From Mycolicibacterium hodleri (lineage in GTDB: Bacteria; Actinomycetota; Actinomycetes; Mycobacteriales; Mycobacteriaceae), in NCBI RefSeq assembly GCF_006439015.1, contig NZ_RCZG01000001.1, forward strand, positions 558,001 to 622,000: a stretch of DNA of 64,000 bases, read 5' to 3'. Numbering within the stretch: position 1 is the stretch's first letter; the number at the start of each line of letters is the position of its first letter. The position numbers were made by a program, and so were the translations under genes. The notes beneath the pieces were generated by a model. That model had not been told where the DNA came from. It worked only from the letters and a program-made list of their open reading frames with translations, and made no database searches. Positions 1-9,088 of the stretch are shown here, in pieces.

Positions 1-372
1 GCCGACGCAACGCTCGAGCTCGTCGGCTGCCGCGCCAGGATCCTGCATGGCCAGGTGGGCGAATCCGGCGTATCGATCGGGCTGGTTCGCGACGACTTCC
101 ACCAGTGCATCATTGGCCTCGGCGGCCAGTCGAGTTGCCGTTGCGGCATCGGGCTCGATCTGCACTCCGGGTCCGGAGATCGAGAGCACCGCCATGCGCA
201 CCCCGCCGCGGTCCATCTCGGACAGCCTCTCCTCGCCAAAATCCGAGAGCCTGCGGATCAATGTCGTGCGCACCTCGGGTGGTACCTGGGGAATTCCGCG
301 CGAGAGGTAGTCGAGGAAGGAGGGGATGATGAAGTGCTCCTCCAAGGCGACATTGGTTGCCTGCGTTGTCAT
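1..372 (-). CDS. Amidohydrolase, ACMSD / dihydroxybenzoate decarboxylase type (C-terminus off window)
   Basis: Only the first 124 codons are present; the rest lies left of the window. The protein begins MTTQATNVALEEHFIIPSFL, and the early VALEEHF segment is the metal-ligand strand typical of the ACMSD/gamma-resorcylate decarboxylase branch of the amidohydrolase superfamily, where E and H sit at the active site. These enzymes are usually metal-dependent non-oxidative decarboxylases or hydrolases acting on aromatic acids. The ATG start is 32 bp downstream of the stop of the metallo-beta-lactamase-fold gene on the same strand, so the two probably form an operon. Substrate cannot be told from this fragment. 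The family call is moderately firm from the N-terminal motif alone. Confidence 0.72.
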   Translation of the reverse strand, partial: MTTQATNVALEEHFIIPSFLDYLSRGIPQVPPEVRTTLIRRLSDFGEERLSEMDRGGVRMAVLSISGPGVQIEPDAATATRLAAEANDALVEVVANQPDRYAGFAHLAMQDPGAAADELERCVG

Positions 373-404
373 GTGGGCCTTCCGGTTGGTACCGCGTGCT
401 GGTG

Positions 405-1502
405 TCAGAGCTCGAACACTTGGCCGTCCTTCGCGACGGTGGCCTTGCCCGAGTAGTTCTTCTTGATTTCGTCGAGCCATTGCGCGTCGGGCAGATCGGC
501 GGGTTGATAGTGACTGAGAATCACGTGCTTCGCATTGGCGGCTGCCGCGACTTCACCGACCTGCTCGGCCGAAGTGTGCGAACTCTGCAGATAGTTGGGG
601 GGAAACCTGTTGTGCCAGTAGGCGTCGTCCAGACTGAACTCGGCCTCGTGGACCAAGATGTCGGTGTCCTTGGCGAGGAGGATCAGGTTGTCGGACTTGG
701 TGGTGTCGCCCGAGAAGGTCACCGACACAGCGGGTTTCTTGATGTCGAATCGGAAGGCAAACGCCGGGTAGACGTCGTAGTGCGAGACGAGAGTTGCAGT
801 GACGGCGACGTTGTCGTCTTCCGTCACCGGGAAGGGTTGCATGTTCGGCGATCGATTGAGGTAGTCCGATCCTGGTGGCACCGCGATCTCGGTGACCGTC
901 ATGAGGCCCTCGATGTCGCGGATACCTTGGTCGCGAATCAAGACGTTGCCGGTGTACGCGAACGCGTTGTTCAGCGACTCGGTCATCGCGGCCAGGCCCG
1001 GAGTGGGATTGGTGGGGTTGACCGTGGGCGGGCTCGGATTGCCGACTTCGCTTACGGGCAGGCCGCCGGCTGGACCGGGTCCGTAAATCAGCACAGGTGG
1101 CTGGCCGGGCTTGGCTTGGTTGCCACCGGAGAGGAAGAAGCTGTAGTAATCGACGATGTGGTCGGCATGCAGATGGGTAATGAACAACTTCGTGATGCCG
1201 CCGAATTGCAGGCCCGCATTGGTGAATCCGTTGAACGAGCCGAGGCCACAGTCGATCACGTAGAGGTCGCTGCCTATCTTCAACGTCGACGAGATGCCGA
1301 ACCGGTCTGGGGTCGGCGGCGGACCGGCTGCGACGCCGACGGTGATCAGCGCATTTTCGGGCAGTGCAGCAGGGGACTTCGGGAGTTCCGAGGACTGTGG
1401 GGATTTGGCCGAACTGCGCGCCGATGTGCCGAGGAGGCCTGCGCCGACGGCGGCTGAACCGGCTGCGAGGGCGGCCCTCCTGGACATCGCTGAATCACAC
1501 AT
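405..1502 (-). CDS. Exported metallo-beta-lactamase-fold hydrolase
   Basis: This 365-residue protein begins with a twin-arginine-like signal (SRRAALAAG, residues 7-15, followed by an Ala/Gly-rich hydrophobic stretch), so export in folded form is likely. The metal-binding motif HLHADH lies at residues 110-115. A downstream FSGDT segment supplies the bridging Asp, and a late ILSHY supplies a His, the pattern of RNase Z/arylsulfatase-like members of the metallo-beta-lactamase fold. Substrate is unknown. A G-rich ribosome site (GGGGGTG) about ten bases upstream favours the ATG at 1502; an internal ATG five codons later would also keep the signal peptide. It is divergent from ung and probably co-transcribed with the truncated amidohydrolase downstream. 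Confidence 0.82.
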   Translation of the reverse strand: MCDSAMSRRAALAAGSAAVGAGLLGTSARSSAKSPQSSELPKSPAALPENALITVGVAAGPPPTPDRFGISSTLKIGSDLYVIDCGLGSFNGFTNAGLQFGGITKLFITHLHADHIVDYYSFFLSGGNQAKPGQPPVLIYGPGPAGGLPVSEVGNPSPPTVNPTNPTPGLAAMTESLNNAFAYTGNVLIRDQGIRDIEGLMTVTEIAVPPGSDYLNRSPNMQPFPVTEDDNVAVTATLVSHYDVYPAFAFRFDIKKPAVSVTFSGDTTKSDNLILLAKDTDILVHEAEFSLDDAYWHNRFPPNYLQSSHTSAEQVGEVAAAANAKHVILSHYQPADLPDAQWLDEIKKNYSGKATVAKDGQVFEL

Positions 1503-1626
1503 TGACGTCTACACCCCCGAGAGCTCGACCGAGATCCGGCCCGATGGAACCGGGCGAGGAAATGTTCGTGCGACTCACCACATATATACCGTTTGTTGCC
1601 GTCGCGGGGCACTACGTTGACGTTTC

Positions 1627-2310
1627 GTGACTGCACGCCCGCTTCCGGAACTCGTCGAGGAGGGTTGGGCGAAAGCCCTCGAGCCCGTCACCGACCAGGT
1701 TGCCCAGATGGGTGAATTCCTCCGGTCCGAAATCGCGGCGGGACAGCGCTATCTGCCCGCCGGGGAGAACGTGCTGCGCGCCTTCACCTTTCCCTTCGAG
1801 GCAGTGCGGGTGCTCATCGTCGGGCAGGATCCGTACCCGACGCCCGGGCACGCGGTCGGGCTCAGCTTCTCGGTTGCGCCCGAGGTGCGTCCGCTACCGC
1901 GCAGCCTTGACAACATCTTCAAGGAGTACGCCACGGACCTGGGCCACCCTGCGCCGAGTCGAGGCGACCTGACGCCGTGGTCCGAGCGCGGCGTGATGAT
2001 GCTCAACAGGGTGTTGACGGTCCGCGCGGGCACCCCGGCATCACACCGCGGCAAGGGCTGGGAAGCCGTGACCGAATGTGCAATCCGCGCTCTGGTGGAC
2101 AGACCACAGCCATTGGTCGCGGTGTTGTGGGGGCGCGACGCCTTGACGCTCAAGCCGATGTTGACGGGCGCGCATTGCGCCGCCATTGAGTCAGTGCATC
2201 CCTCGCCGCTGTCGGCGTCGCGTGGGTTCTTCGGATCACGGCCGTTCAGCCGGGCGAACGAACTCCTCGCGCAGATGGGCGCCGAACCGATCGACTGGCG
2301 ACTGCCCTAG
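1627..2310 (+). CDS. ung: Uracil-DNA glycosylase
   Basis: Family 1 uracil-DNA glycosylase, 227 residues, removing uracil from DNA to start base-excision repair. The catalytic water-activating motif [17 protein letters not shown] is at residues 66-82 with Asp68, and the C-terminal leucine-loop motif [13 protein letters not shown] is intact. Length is normal for the family. The start is GTG; an AT-rich stretch (catatatacc, near 1582) in the 124-bp gap to the divergent hydrolase gene is a plausible shared promoter region. It is convergent with rpmB, and the 94-bp gap between them holds an inverted repeat. Identification is secure. Confidence 0.96.
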   Translation: MTARPLPELVEEGWAKALEPVTDQVAQMGEFLRSEIAAGQRYLPAGENVLRAFTFPFEAVRVLIVGQDPYPTPGHAVGLSFSVAPEVRPLPRSLDNIFKEYATDLGHPAPSRGDLTPWSERGVMMLNRVLTVRAGTPASHRGKGWEAVTECAIRALVDRPQPLVAVLWGRDALTLKPMLTGAHCAAIESVHPSPLSASRGFFGSRPFSRANELLAQMGAEPIDWRLP

Positions 2311-2333
2311 GGATCCGTATCGCCGAGTCTGCT

Positions 2334-2369
2334 GTGAGATCTCGATTCGACGCGTCAGCGTGATCTCAC
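2334..2369. terminator. Inverted repeat between convergent ung and rpmB
   Basis: GTGAGATC (2334-2341) is mirrored by GATCTCAC (2362-2369) with a 20-nt loop, in the gap between two convergent genes. No T-tract follows, so it would be an atypical bidirectional terminator or an operator; the function is inferred from position only. Confidence 0.4.
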
Positions 2370-2404
2370 CGCGGTGTCGAGTCGAGGGTGCGTGTAGCGG
2401 CAGA

Positions 2405-2599
2405 TCAGCCGCGGCTTACCTTGCCCGCCTTGATGCACGACGTGCACGCGTTGATGCGCTTCTTGTTGCCACCGGGACGAGACACGGCGTGCACCGTCTG
2501 GATGTTCGGATCCCACCTGCGGTTGGTCCGACGATGGGAGTGCGACACCGACTTGCCGAAGCCGGGGCCCTTTCCGCAGACATCGCAAACCGCAGCCAT
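2405..2599 (-). CDS. rpmB: 50S ribosomal protein L28 (bL28), four-cysteine form
   Basis: A 64-residue basic protein of the large ribosomal subunit. It opens [15 protein letters not shown] and has the family signature [14 protein letters not shown], then a second cysteine pair CTSC. CxxC plus CxxC marks the zinc-binding C+ form, as opposed to the cysteine-free C- paralogues that mycobacteria express under zinc limitation from Zur-controlled loci. A clear AAGGAG ribosome site lies before the ATG on the minus strand. It is monocistronic, divergent from the fakA-like gene and convergent with ung. Confidence 0.95.
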   Translation of the reverse strand: MAAVCDVCGKGPGFGKSVSHSHRRTNRRWDPNIQTVHAVSRPGGNKKRINACTSCIKAGKVSRG

Positions 2600-2813
2600 G
2601 TGAAACTCCTTGATCGGTACTGGGGGGCCAACGACCGCAACGCGGGTGACCCGACAACCTGACCAGGATACCGGCCACCGCTGGGATCGCCAAAACGACG
2701 TCCACCGGTGCGGAACCTCGTCGATGGCCTCGACTGTTTCAGGGCGGTGTCAGGCGAAGTCGCTAGGCTGACCGGCACGTAGCCGCGTTGGGTCGAGGGA
2801 GAGGCGGTTGGGC

Positions 2814-4442
2814 ATGTCGACACGTCGGCTCGACGCCACCGCCCTGCAGGAGTGGGCCCACACGGCCGTCACACACCTCATCGCGCGCACCGACGAGATC
2901 AACAGGCTGAACGTGTTCCCGGTCGCCGATGCGGATACCGGTACCAACATGCTCTTCACCATGCGTGCCGCTGGCGCCAGAACCGAAGTGCTTCGCGAGG
3001 CCGACGTGGCCGACGTCGCCGCCGCGCTCGCCGAGGGTGCTCTGCAGGGCGCGCGCGGGAACTCCGGGGTGATCCTCTCGCAGATCCTCCGCGGGCTGGC
3101 CGACGCCGCCGCCGGTGCCGCCGAGGAACGCAGCGGCGTGCTCGCCGACATCGACGGGCCACTCCTGGCCTCCGCACTGAGACACGCCGTGGTGCTGGCG
3201 GACGCCTCGGTCGGTGAGAGCGTGCCGGGAACCATCGTCTCGGTCCTGGCCGCCGCCGCCGGCGCCGCCGAGCATGCGGTGAACGACCGCACGGACGTCG
3301 CGGACGTCGTCGCGGTGGCGTCGGACGCCGCGGTGATCGCGCTCGAGAAGACCCCTCAGCAGCTGGACGTGCTGGCCGAAGCTGGTGTGGTCGACGCGGG
3401 CGGGCGGGGGCTCCTCGTCCTGCTCGACGCGCTGACCGCCACCCTCACCGGGCACGTTCCACACCGGGTTGCCTACGAGCCATCGGCGATCGTCCCGGCC
3501 TCGGCGGACATCTCGGTCGTCGCGCCGCCGCAGTTCGAGGTGATGTACCTCCTCGACGACTGTGAGCACGAGGGTCTCGAACTGATCCGGTCGCGCCTCG
3601 AGCAGCTCGGCGAGTCGGTCACCATCGCCGCATCGGGAACCGGCGGCCGATATTCCGTGCACGTCCACGCCGACGATGCGGGCGGCGCCGTCGAGGCGGG
3701 TCTGGACGTCGGCACTCTCAGCCGCATCCAGATCACCGCGTTGACCGGCGCGGGCGGGCACCCGTCGGGCGGCTGGACCCGCGACCGCGCGGTGCTCGCG
3801 ATCGTCGACGGCGATGGCGCCAAGGCACTGTTCGAGGGGGAGGGTGCGCACGTGCTGTGTCAGGATGCGGACGCCGCAGTCAGTGCCAAGCAACTGCTGC
3901 GCGCCCTCGTCGACGCAGGCGCCGCGCAGATCATGGTCCTCCCCAACGGCTACGTCGCCGCCGAGGAACTGGTTGCCGGATGCACCGCGGCGATCGGTTG
4001 GGGCATTGACGTCGTGCCGGTGCCGGCGGGCTCGATGGTGCAGGGCCTCGCCGCGCTGGCGGTGCATGACGCCGCCCGGCAAGCGGTCGACGACGGCTAC
4101 ACCATGGCGCGCGCCGCCGCGGGTGCCCGTCGCGGGTCGGTGCGGGTGGCAGAGGAGGAGGCACTGACGTGGGCGGGGACGTGCAATCCGGGTGACGGCC
4201 TCGGTATCTCGGGCGACGAGGTGCTGATCGTCGGGAAGGACGTGACCGCAGCGGGCGCCGGTCTCATCGACCTGCTGCTCAGCTCGGGCGGTGAACTCGT
4301 CACGGTCCTGACGGGCGCGGGTGTCGATCCGGCGGTGGGGGTCGCACTTCAGGACCACGTACATCAGCATCACCTCGGCGCCGAGTTGGTGACCTACCAC
4401 ACGGGCCATCGTGGCGACGCGTTGTTGATCGGGGTGGAGTAG
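2814..4442 (+). CDS. DAK2-domain fatty-acid-kinase-like protein (FakA family)
   Basis: A protein of about 542 residues with an N-terminal DhaL/DAK2 domain: NRLNVFPVADADTGTN carries the Mg-ATP-binding aspartates, and GARGNSGVILSQILRG is the second conserved loop. The C-terminal half matches the middle and C-terminal regions of FakA, the ATP-binding subunit that phosphorylates fatty acids presented by a FakB (DegV) partner. No DegV gene is in the window. The ATG at 2814 sits 9 bases after a strong GAGGGAGAGG ribosome site; a TTG two codons upstream is possible. The stop is two bases before recG, so the genes are coupled. In M. tuberculosis this locus is annotated as two genes, Rv2975c and Rv2974c; here it is one intact frame. 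Confidence 0.85.
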   Translation: MSTRRLDATALQEWAHTAVTHLIARTDEINRLNVFPVADADTGTNMLFTMRAAGARTEVLREADVADVAAALAEGALQGARGNSGVILSQILRGLADAAAGAAEERSGVLADIDGPLLASALRHAVVLADASVGESVPGTIVSVLAAAAGAAEHAVNDRTDVADVVAVASDAAVIALEKTPQQLDVLAEAGVVDAGGRGLLVLLDALTATLTGHVPHRVAYEPSAIVPASADISVVAPPQFEVMYLLDDCEHEGLELIRSRLEQLGESVTIAASGTGGRYSVHVHADDAGGAVEAGLDVGTLSRIQITALTGAGGHPSGGWTRDRAVLAIVDGDGAKALFEGEGAHVLCQDADAAVSAKQLLRALVDAGAAQIMVLPNGYVAAEELVAGCTAAIGWGIDVVPVPAGSMVQGLAALAVHDAARQAVDDGYTMARAAAGARRGSVRVAEEEALTWAGTCNPGDGLGISGDEVLIVGKDVTAAGAGLIDLLLSSGGELVTVLTGAGVDPAVGVALQDHVHQHHLGAELVTYHTGHRGDALLIGVE

Positions 4443-4444
4443 AC

Positions 4445-6691
4445 GTGGTTGCGCTCACCGACAGCCTGGACCGGGTCATCGGCGCCAAGTCTGCCGGGCC
4501 ACTCGAGGAGCATTTCGGCATCCGCACCGTTGACGATCTGCTGCGCCACTACCCGCGCAGCTATAGCCAGGGCATGTCGGTGCTCGACGAGGGCTGGGAG
4601 CCGCCAGAGGAAGGGGAGCACGTCACCTTCGTGGACTCGATCGCCAAGGCCGACGTCCGCTGGACCAATCGGCAGCCCAAGCGCGAATTCCTTATCATCA
4701 CCCTCGCCAACCGCAAGCCCAAGGTCACGGCCACCTTCTTCAACGCCAAGTTCTCGAAGAAGATCCTCACCACGGGTACCCGTCTGATGCTGTCCGGCGA
4801 AGTCGGATTCTTCAACGGCACCATGCAATTGACGCACCCGGCGTTCCTGATCTTGGAAGGTACGGGTCAGGGCAAGGGCAGCAAATCGCTGGCGAAGATC
4901 GCCGAGACGTCGAAACAAGCCGAGGGTGAGGTGCTGCTCTCGGCGTTCGAGCGGGACTTCTTTCCCATCTACCCGGCGTCCGCGAAGGTGCAGAGCTGGG
5001 ACATCTACGCGTGTGTCCGGCAGGTCCTCGACGTCCTGGATCCCGTCGAAGATCCGCTGCCCGAATCGATTCTGCACCAATGGAATCTGATGTCGGAGGA
5101 CGAGGCGCTGCACGCCATCCACCTGGCCGAGTGCGAAGAGGACCGGGAGCGGGCGCGCGAACGGCTGGCCTTCGACGAGGCAGTCGGTCTGCAGTGGGCT
5201 CTAGTCGAACGCAGGCACGGCGAACTGAGCCAGACCGGTCCGTCCGCACCGCCGCGGCGCGACGGGCTGGCAGCGGCGTTGGGACGGCAGTTGCCGTTCG
5301 AGCTCACGGCGGGTCAGCACCAGGTCCTCGACGTATTGTCGACCGAACTCGCCGACACCAAGCCGATGCACCGGATGCTGCAGGGTGAAGTGGGATCGGG
5401 AAAGACCATCGTCTCCCTGCTGGCCATGGCGCAGATGGTCGACGCCGGTTATCAGTGCGCGCTGCTCGCACCGACGGAAGTCCTTGCGGCCCAACATGCC
5501 CGGTCCATCCAGCAGGTTCTCGGTCCGCTCGCGATGGCAGGTCAGCTAGGCGGTCCTGAGCACGCGACGAGGGTGGCGTTGCTCACCGGCTCCATGACCG
5601 CGCAGCAGAAGCGTCAGGTCCGCGACGAGGTGGCAGGCGGCGAGGCGGGCATCGTCATCGGCACGCACGCGCTCCTGCAGGACGCGGTGGAGTTCGGCAA
5701 TCTCGGCATGGTCGTCGTGGACGAGCAGCACCGCTTTGGCGTAGAGCAGCGGGATCGACTGCGGGCCAAGGCTGTTGACGGCATCACCCCGCATCTGCTG
5801 GTGATGACGGCGACTCCGATCCCGCGCACCGTAGCCCTGACGGTGTACGGCGACCTGGAGACGTCGGTGCTGCGCGAGCTGCCCCGCGGCAGGCAACCGA
5901 TCGCCACCAACGCCATCTTCATGGGGGAGAAGCCCGCGTGGGTGCAGCGGGCCTGGCAGCGCATCGTCGAGGAGGTCCGCGTCGGCAGGCAGGCCTACGT
6001 CGTCGCATCCCGCATCGACGAGAACGACGGCGCCGGCAAGGGTTCGGGCAAGAAGTCTGCCGCCAAGGAGTCCGGCCCGCCGACCGCCACCGTTGTCGAC
6101 TTGTTCGAGCACCTTGGCAACGGCCCGCTTCGAGACATGCGGCTCGGCCTGATGCACGGCAGGTTGTCCGGGGACGAGAAGGACGCCGCCATGATGGCCT
6201 TCCGTGCGGGCGACATCGACGTGCTGGTGTGCACCACCGTCATCGAGGTCGGTGTGGACGTGCCCAACGCGACGGTGATGTTCGTCATGGACGCCGACCG
6301 TTTCGGCATCAGCCAGTTGCACCAATTGCGCGGGCGCATCGGCCGCGGCGAGCACCCCAGCCTGTGTCTGCTGGCCACCAACCTGCCGGAGGGCTCCAAG
6401 GCCGGTGCGCGGCTCAAGGCCGTCGCCTCCACGCAGGACGGATTCGTGCTCGCCGACCTCGACCTCGAGGAGCGCCGGGAGGGCGACGTGCTTGGCCACA
6501 GCCAGTCCGGCAGGCCCATCACGCTGCGACTGCTGTCACTGGCCGAGCACCGCGAGATCATCGAGGCAGCGCGGGCGTTCGCCGAGTCGGTCTACGACGC
6601 CGACCCCCGACTGCTCGAACATCGCGGAATCGCGGTGTTGGCTGCGCCGTTCGCCGAGAGCGAGCGCGTCGAATACCTGGACAAGGCGTGA
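4445..6691 (+). CDS. recG: ATP-dependent DNA helicase RecG
   Basis: Branch-migrating helicase that regresses stalled forks and processes Holliday junctions, 748 residues. The N-terminal OB/wedge domain (about residues 1-250) precedes two helicase lobes: Walker A GEVGSGKTIVSLLAMAQ near residue 315, the DEQH Walker B (VVVDEQHRFGVEQRDRL) near 426, and motif VI QLRGRIGRGEHPS. The GTG start follows the fakA-like stop by two bases, with the site GTGGAG inside the end of that gene. An insertion rich in Gly, Lys and Ser (residues about 530-545, GAGKGSGKKSAAKESG) is a low-complexity loop between motifs. Its stop overlaps the next gene by GTGA. Confidence 0.96.
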   Translation: MVALTDSLDRVIGAKSAGPLEEHFGIRTVDDLLRHYPRSYSQGMSVLDEGWEPPEEGEHVTFVDSIAKADVRWTNRQPKREFLIITLANRKPKVTATFFNAKFSKKILTTGTRLMLSGEVGFFNGTMQLTHPAFLILEGTGQGKGSKSLAKIAETSKQAEGEVLLSAFERDFFPIYPASAKVQSWDIYACVRQVLDVLDPVEDPLPESILHQWNLMSEDEALHAIHLAECEEDRERARERLAFDEAVGLQWALVERRHGELSQTGPSAPPRRDGLAAALGRQLPFELTAGQHQVLDVLSTELADTKPMHRMLQGEVGSGKTIVSLLAMAQMVDAGYQCALLAPTEVLAAQHARSIQQVLGPLAMAGQLGGPEHATRVALLTGSMTAQQKRQVRDEVAGGEAGIVIGTHALLQDAVEFGNLGMVVVDEQHRFGVEQRDRLRAKAVDGITPHLLVMTATPIPRTVALTVYGDLETSVLRELPRGRQPIATNAIFMGEKPAWVQRAWQRIVEEVRVGRQAYVVASRIDENDGAGKGSGKKSAAKESGPPTATVVDLFEHLGNGPLRDMRLGLMHGRLSGDEKDAAMMAFRAGDIDVLVCTTVIEVGVDVPNATVMFVMDADRFGISQLHQLRGRIGRGEHPSLCLLATNLPEGSKAGARLKAVASTQDGFVLADLDLEERREGDVLGHSQSGRPITLRLLSLAEHREIIEAARAFAESVYDADPRLLEHRGIAVLAAPFAESERVEYLDKA

Positions 6692-7389
6692 GAAGACCCA
6701 TCTGGCCGATCATGGCGGTGGTGCTGGCCATCGCGGTCGCCGTTCAGGTGTCGATGGCCAGTGGCCGCACCGACCGGTACGTCGCCGACGCGGAGGTGCC
6801 CACCGTCGCACCCGGTGTCGACGTCCTCGTCGGCATCGCCCTGGTTCCGGCGCGTGTGCGCGGACACGACTATCGCCGCGCCGCCTTCGGCGATGCCTGG
6901 AGTGACGACACCACCGCGCCAGGCGGACACAACGGCTGTGACACCCGTAATGACATCCTCGACCGCGACCTCGTCCAGAAGACGTTCACGGCAATCACCC
7001 GCTGCCCGACCGCGGTCGCTACCGGCACCCTCTACGATCCGTACACCAACGACGTGGTCGCCTTCACCAGAGGCAACCAAATCGGGGCCGCCGTGCAGAT
7101 CGACCACCTGGTCCCACTGGCGCTGGCGTGGGACCTGGGCGCCAAGGATTGGACCGATCAGATGCGGCGACGGTTCGCCAACGATCCGGCGAACCTGTTG
7201 GCCGTCGGCGGTCGGGCAAACCAGGACAAGGGTGACGCCGAACCCGGCGACTGGATGCCGCCCAACCATGCCTTCTGGTGCCAGTACGCCGTGCAGTTCG
7301 CCGCGGTGCTGCGGGGCTACGCCTTGCCGATCGACCAACGCTCCGCGGTAGTGCTGCGCGACGCCGCGTCGACCTGCCCGACGACCTAA
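6688..7389 (+). CDS. Secreted or anchored HNH-type (DUF1524) protein
   Basis: A 233-residue protein with an N-terminal hydrophobic segment ([18 protein letters not shown]) acting as signal peptide or anchor. The body carries the DUF1524/GmrSD-C-like HNH motif: [14 protein letters not shown] near residue 138, followed by FANDPANLL and ANQDKGD, which supply the Asn and His expected of a beta-beta-alpha metal nuclease. Four cysteines are compatible with an exported protein. The GTG start overlaps the recG stop (GTGA), so it is co-expressed with the helicase. Homologues sit at the same place in M. tuberculosis (Rv2972c). Substrate and the reason for coupling to recG are unknown. It overlaps the convergent aldo/keto reductase gene by four bases. 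Confidence 0.82.
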   Translation: MRRPIWPIMAVVLAIAVAVQVSMASGRTDRYVADAEVPTVAPGVDVLVGIALVPARVRGHDYRRAAFGDAWSDDTTAPGGHNGCDTRNDILDRDLVQKTFTAITRCPTAVATGTLYDPYTNDVVAFTRGNQIGAAVQIDHLVPLALAWDLGAKDWTDQMRRRFANDPANLLAVGGRANQDKGDAEPGDWMPPNHAFWCQYAVQFAAVLRGYALPIDQRSAVVLRDAASTCPTT

Positions 7390-8225
7390 GGCCCGGTGTA
7401 GGTGGCCGGGTCGGGCCGGAAGCGGGTGCCCTCGTCGAGTCCGTTCAGCGCGTCCATGTGCTCGGACGCGAGCTCGAACTCGAACACGTCTGCGTTCTCG
7501 ACGATGCGATCCGGCGTGGCCGAGCGGGGGATGACGACGTTACCGAGCTGCAGGCTCCACCGAATCAGGACCTGGGCGGGCGACTTGCCGTACTCCGCGG
7601 CCACCGACGTCACGGTCGGGTTGTCGAGTAGGCGCCCGACGCCGAGGGGGCCGTAGGCCTCGGTGACGATGTCGTGTTCGGCGTTGGCGGCACGCATCTC
7701 GGCCTGGTTGAGCAGCGGATGCAGCTCGATCTGGTTGATCGTTGGCGCCACGAATGACAACTCGACGACGTTGGACAGGTCCTCGGCGGAGAAGTTGCAG
7801 ACGCCGATCGACTTGACCAGCCCATCCTCCCGCAGCTTCATCAGACCACCCCAGCTGTGCATGTAGACGCCGGGATCGCCCGCCGGCCAATGGATCAGAT
7901 AGGCATCGACGTAGTCCATGCCGAGCCGTTCGAGGCTGGCATTGCACGCATCCGTGGCGGCACGAAAGCCCTGATCGGCGGTGGCCAGCTTCGTGGTCAC
8001 GAAGATCTCCGCCCGCGGGACACCCGACGCCGCGACGGCGCGGCCCACCGCGGCCTCGTTGCCGTAGGCGGCCGCCGTGTCGATCAGCCGGATGCCGATC
8101 TCGAGTGCGGTCGAGACAGCGCGCTCGGTCTCGGCGTCCGTCAACTCGCCCACGCCTATGCCGAGTGCGGGGATGCTGTTGTCGTCGTTGAGGGCCACGT
8201 TCGGAATCGCTGCCGCCGAGGTCAT
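7386..8225 (-). CDS. Aldo/keto reductase (2,5-diketo-gluconate reductase type)
   Basis: NADPH-dependent carbonyl reductase of the AKR5-like group, 279 residues, TIM barrel. The catalytic tetrad is present: Asp49, Tyr54 ([13 protein letters not shown]), Lys79 (VTTKLA) and His112 (LIHWP). The C-terminal cofactor loop [14 protein letters not shown] is intact. It lies five bases downstream of a second, similar reductase (8231-9088) on the same strand, and the pair looks like a tandem duplication. M. tuberculosis has a single homologue (Rv2971) here. Likely role: reduction of reactive aldehydes or ketones; substrate unknown. Confidence 0.9.
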   Translation of the reverse strand: MTSAAAIPNVALNDDNSIPALGIGVGELTDAETERAVSTALEIGIRLIDTAAAYGNEAAVGRAVAASGVPRAEIFVTTKLATADQGFRAATDACNASLERLGMDYVDAYLIHWPAGDPGVYMHSWGGLMKLREDGLVKSIGVCNFSAEDLSNVVELSFVAPTINQIELHPLLNQAEMRAANAEHDIVTEAYGPLGVGRLLDNPTVTSVAAEYGKSPAQVLIRWSLQLGNVVIPRSATPDRIVENADVFEFELASEHMDALNGLDEGTRFRPDPATYTGP

Positions 8226-8230
8226 GTCAC

Positions 8231-9088
8231 CTACCCTGTGAAGTTGAAGGTTCGTGGATCGGGACCCAGCCGTGTGCCGTCCTCGAGCGAGGCGATGGAT
8301 GTCATGTCCTGCTCGCTGAGCTCGAAATCGAACACGTCGAAGTTGCTCGCAATCCTGGCGGGGTTCACCGATTTCGGGATGACGATATTACCGAGCTGGA
8401 CATGCCACCTAATCAGAACTTGTGCTGGCGTTTTGCCGTGAGCCTCGGCAATGCCGACCACGGTAGCTTGCTCCAGCAGCGAGCCCTGGCCCAACGGGCT
8501 CCACGCCTCCGTGGCGATGCCCAGCGTCGCGTGCAGCTCCCGCAGCTCAGCCTGCGGAAGCAAAGGATGAAGCTCGATCTGATTGACAGCTGGCACGATC
8601 CCCGTCTCGTCGATCAGGATCTTGAGGTGTTCTGACTCGAAGTTGCTGACACCGATCGAGCGAACGCGGCCCCGTTCGCGCAGGTGAGCGAACGCCCGGA
8701 AGGTGTCGACGTAGGCGTTCACCATGGGCATCGGCCAGTGAACGAGGTAGAGGTCCAGGTAGTCGACCCCCAGCTTGTCCAGGCTCTCGTCGAATGCCCG
8801 CAGCGTCTTGTCGTACCCCTGCTCGGAATTCCACAACTTGGTCACAACGAACACGTCGTCGCGGGTAATGCCCGAGGAAGCGGCACCCGCAAGGGCCAGA
8901 CCCACCTCCGTTTCATTGCCGTATGCCGCGGCCGTGTCGACGTGGCGATAGCCTGCGTCCAGTGCGGCACTCACGGCCCGCTCGGTGTCGCCCGCGGGGG
9001 TTTGCCAAACGCCCAACCCGATGGCGGGTACGGAATTACCGTCGTTCAGCGAGATCGAGGGAACCGCAGGGTTCGGAGGAGAAGCCAT
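8231..9088 (-). CDS. Aldo/keto reductase, tandem paralogue
   Basis: A 285-residue aldo/keto reductase with the same architecture as its downstream neighbour: Asp51, Tyr56, Lys84 and His117 form the catalytic tetrad, and [16 protein letters not shown] binds the NADPH phosphate. It resembles M. tuberculosis Rv2971 and its relatives. The start chosen is the ATG at 9088, giving [15 protein letters not shown], which fits family N-termini; the longer open frame upstream lacks family sequence. This start codon overlaps that of the divergent esterase gene (ATG at 9087) by two bases, and no ribosome site precedes it on the minus strand, so it may be translated from a leaderless mRNA. Confidence 0.9.
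   Translation of the reverse strand: MASPPNPAVPSISLNDGNSVPAIGLGVWQTPAGDTERAVSAALDAGYRHVDTAAAYGNETEVGLALAGAASSGITRDDVFVVTKLWNSEQGYDKTLRAFDESLDKLGVDYLDLYLVHWPMPMVNAYVDTFRAFAHLRERGRVRSIGVSNFESEHLKILIDETGIVPAVNQIELHPLLPQAELRELHATLGIATEAWSPLGQGSLLEQATVVGIAEAHGKTPAQVLIRWHVQLGNIVIPKSVNPARIASNFDVFDFELSEQDMTSIASLEDGTRLGPDPRTFNFTG

Noticed and set aside
2763..4409. Long open frames antisense to real genes (also at 12508-13866, 35574-37223 and 46217-47647)
   Set aside because: They mirror strongly supported genes (fakA-like, pyc, the NAGGN amidotransferase, SDR/DUF2469), have His/Arg/Asp-rich low-complexity translations and no family motifs; high GC makes such shadow frames common.
8985..9086. Longer N-terminus for the LipN-like gene
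   Set aside because: The extra 34 residues are antisense to the aldo/keto reductase start and unlike the family; the GGAGGAG site before 9087 fixes the start.
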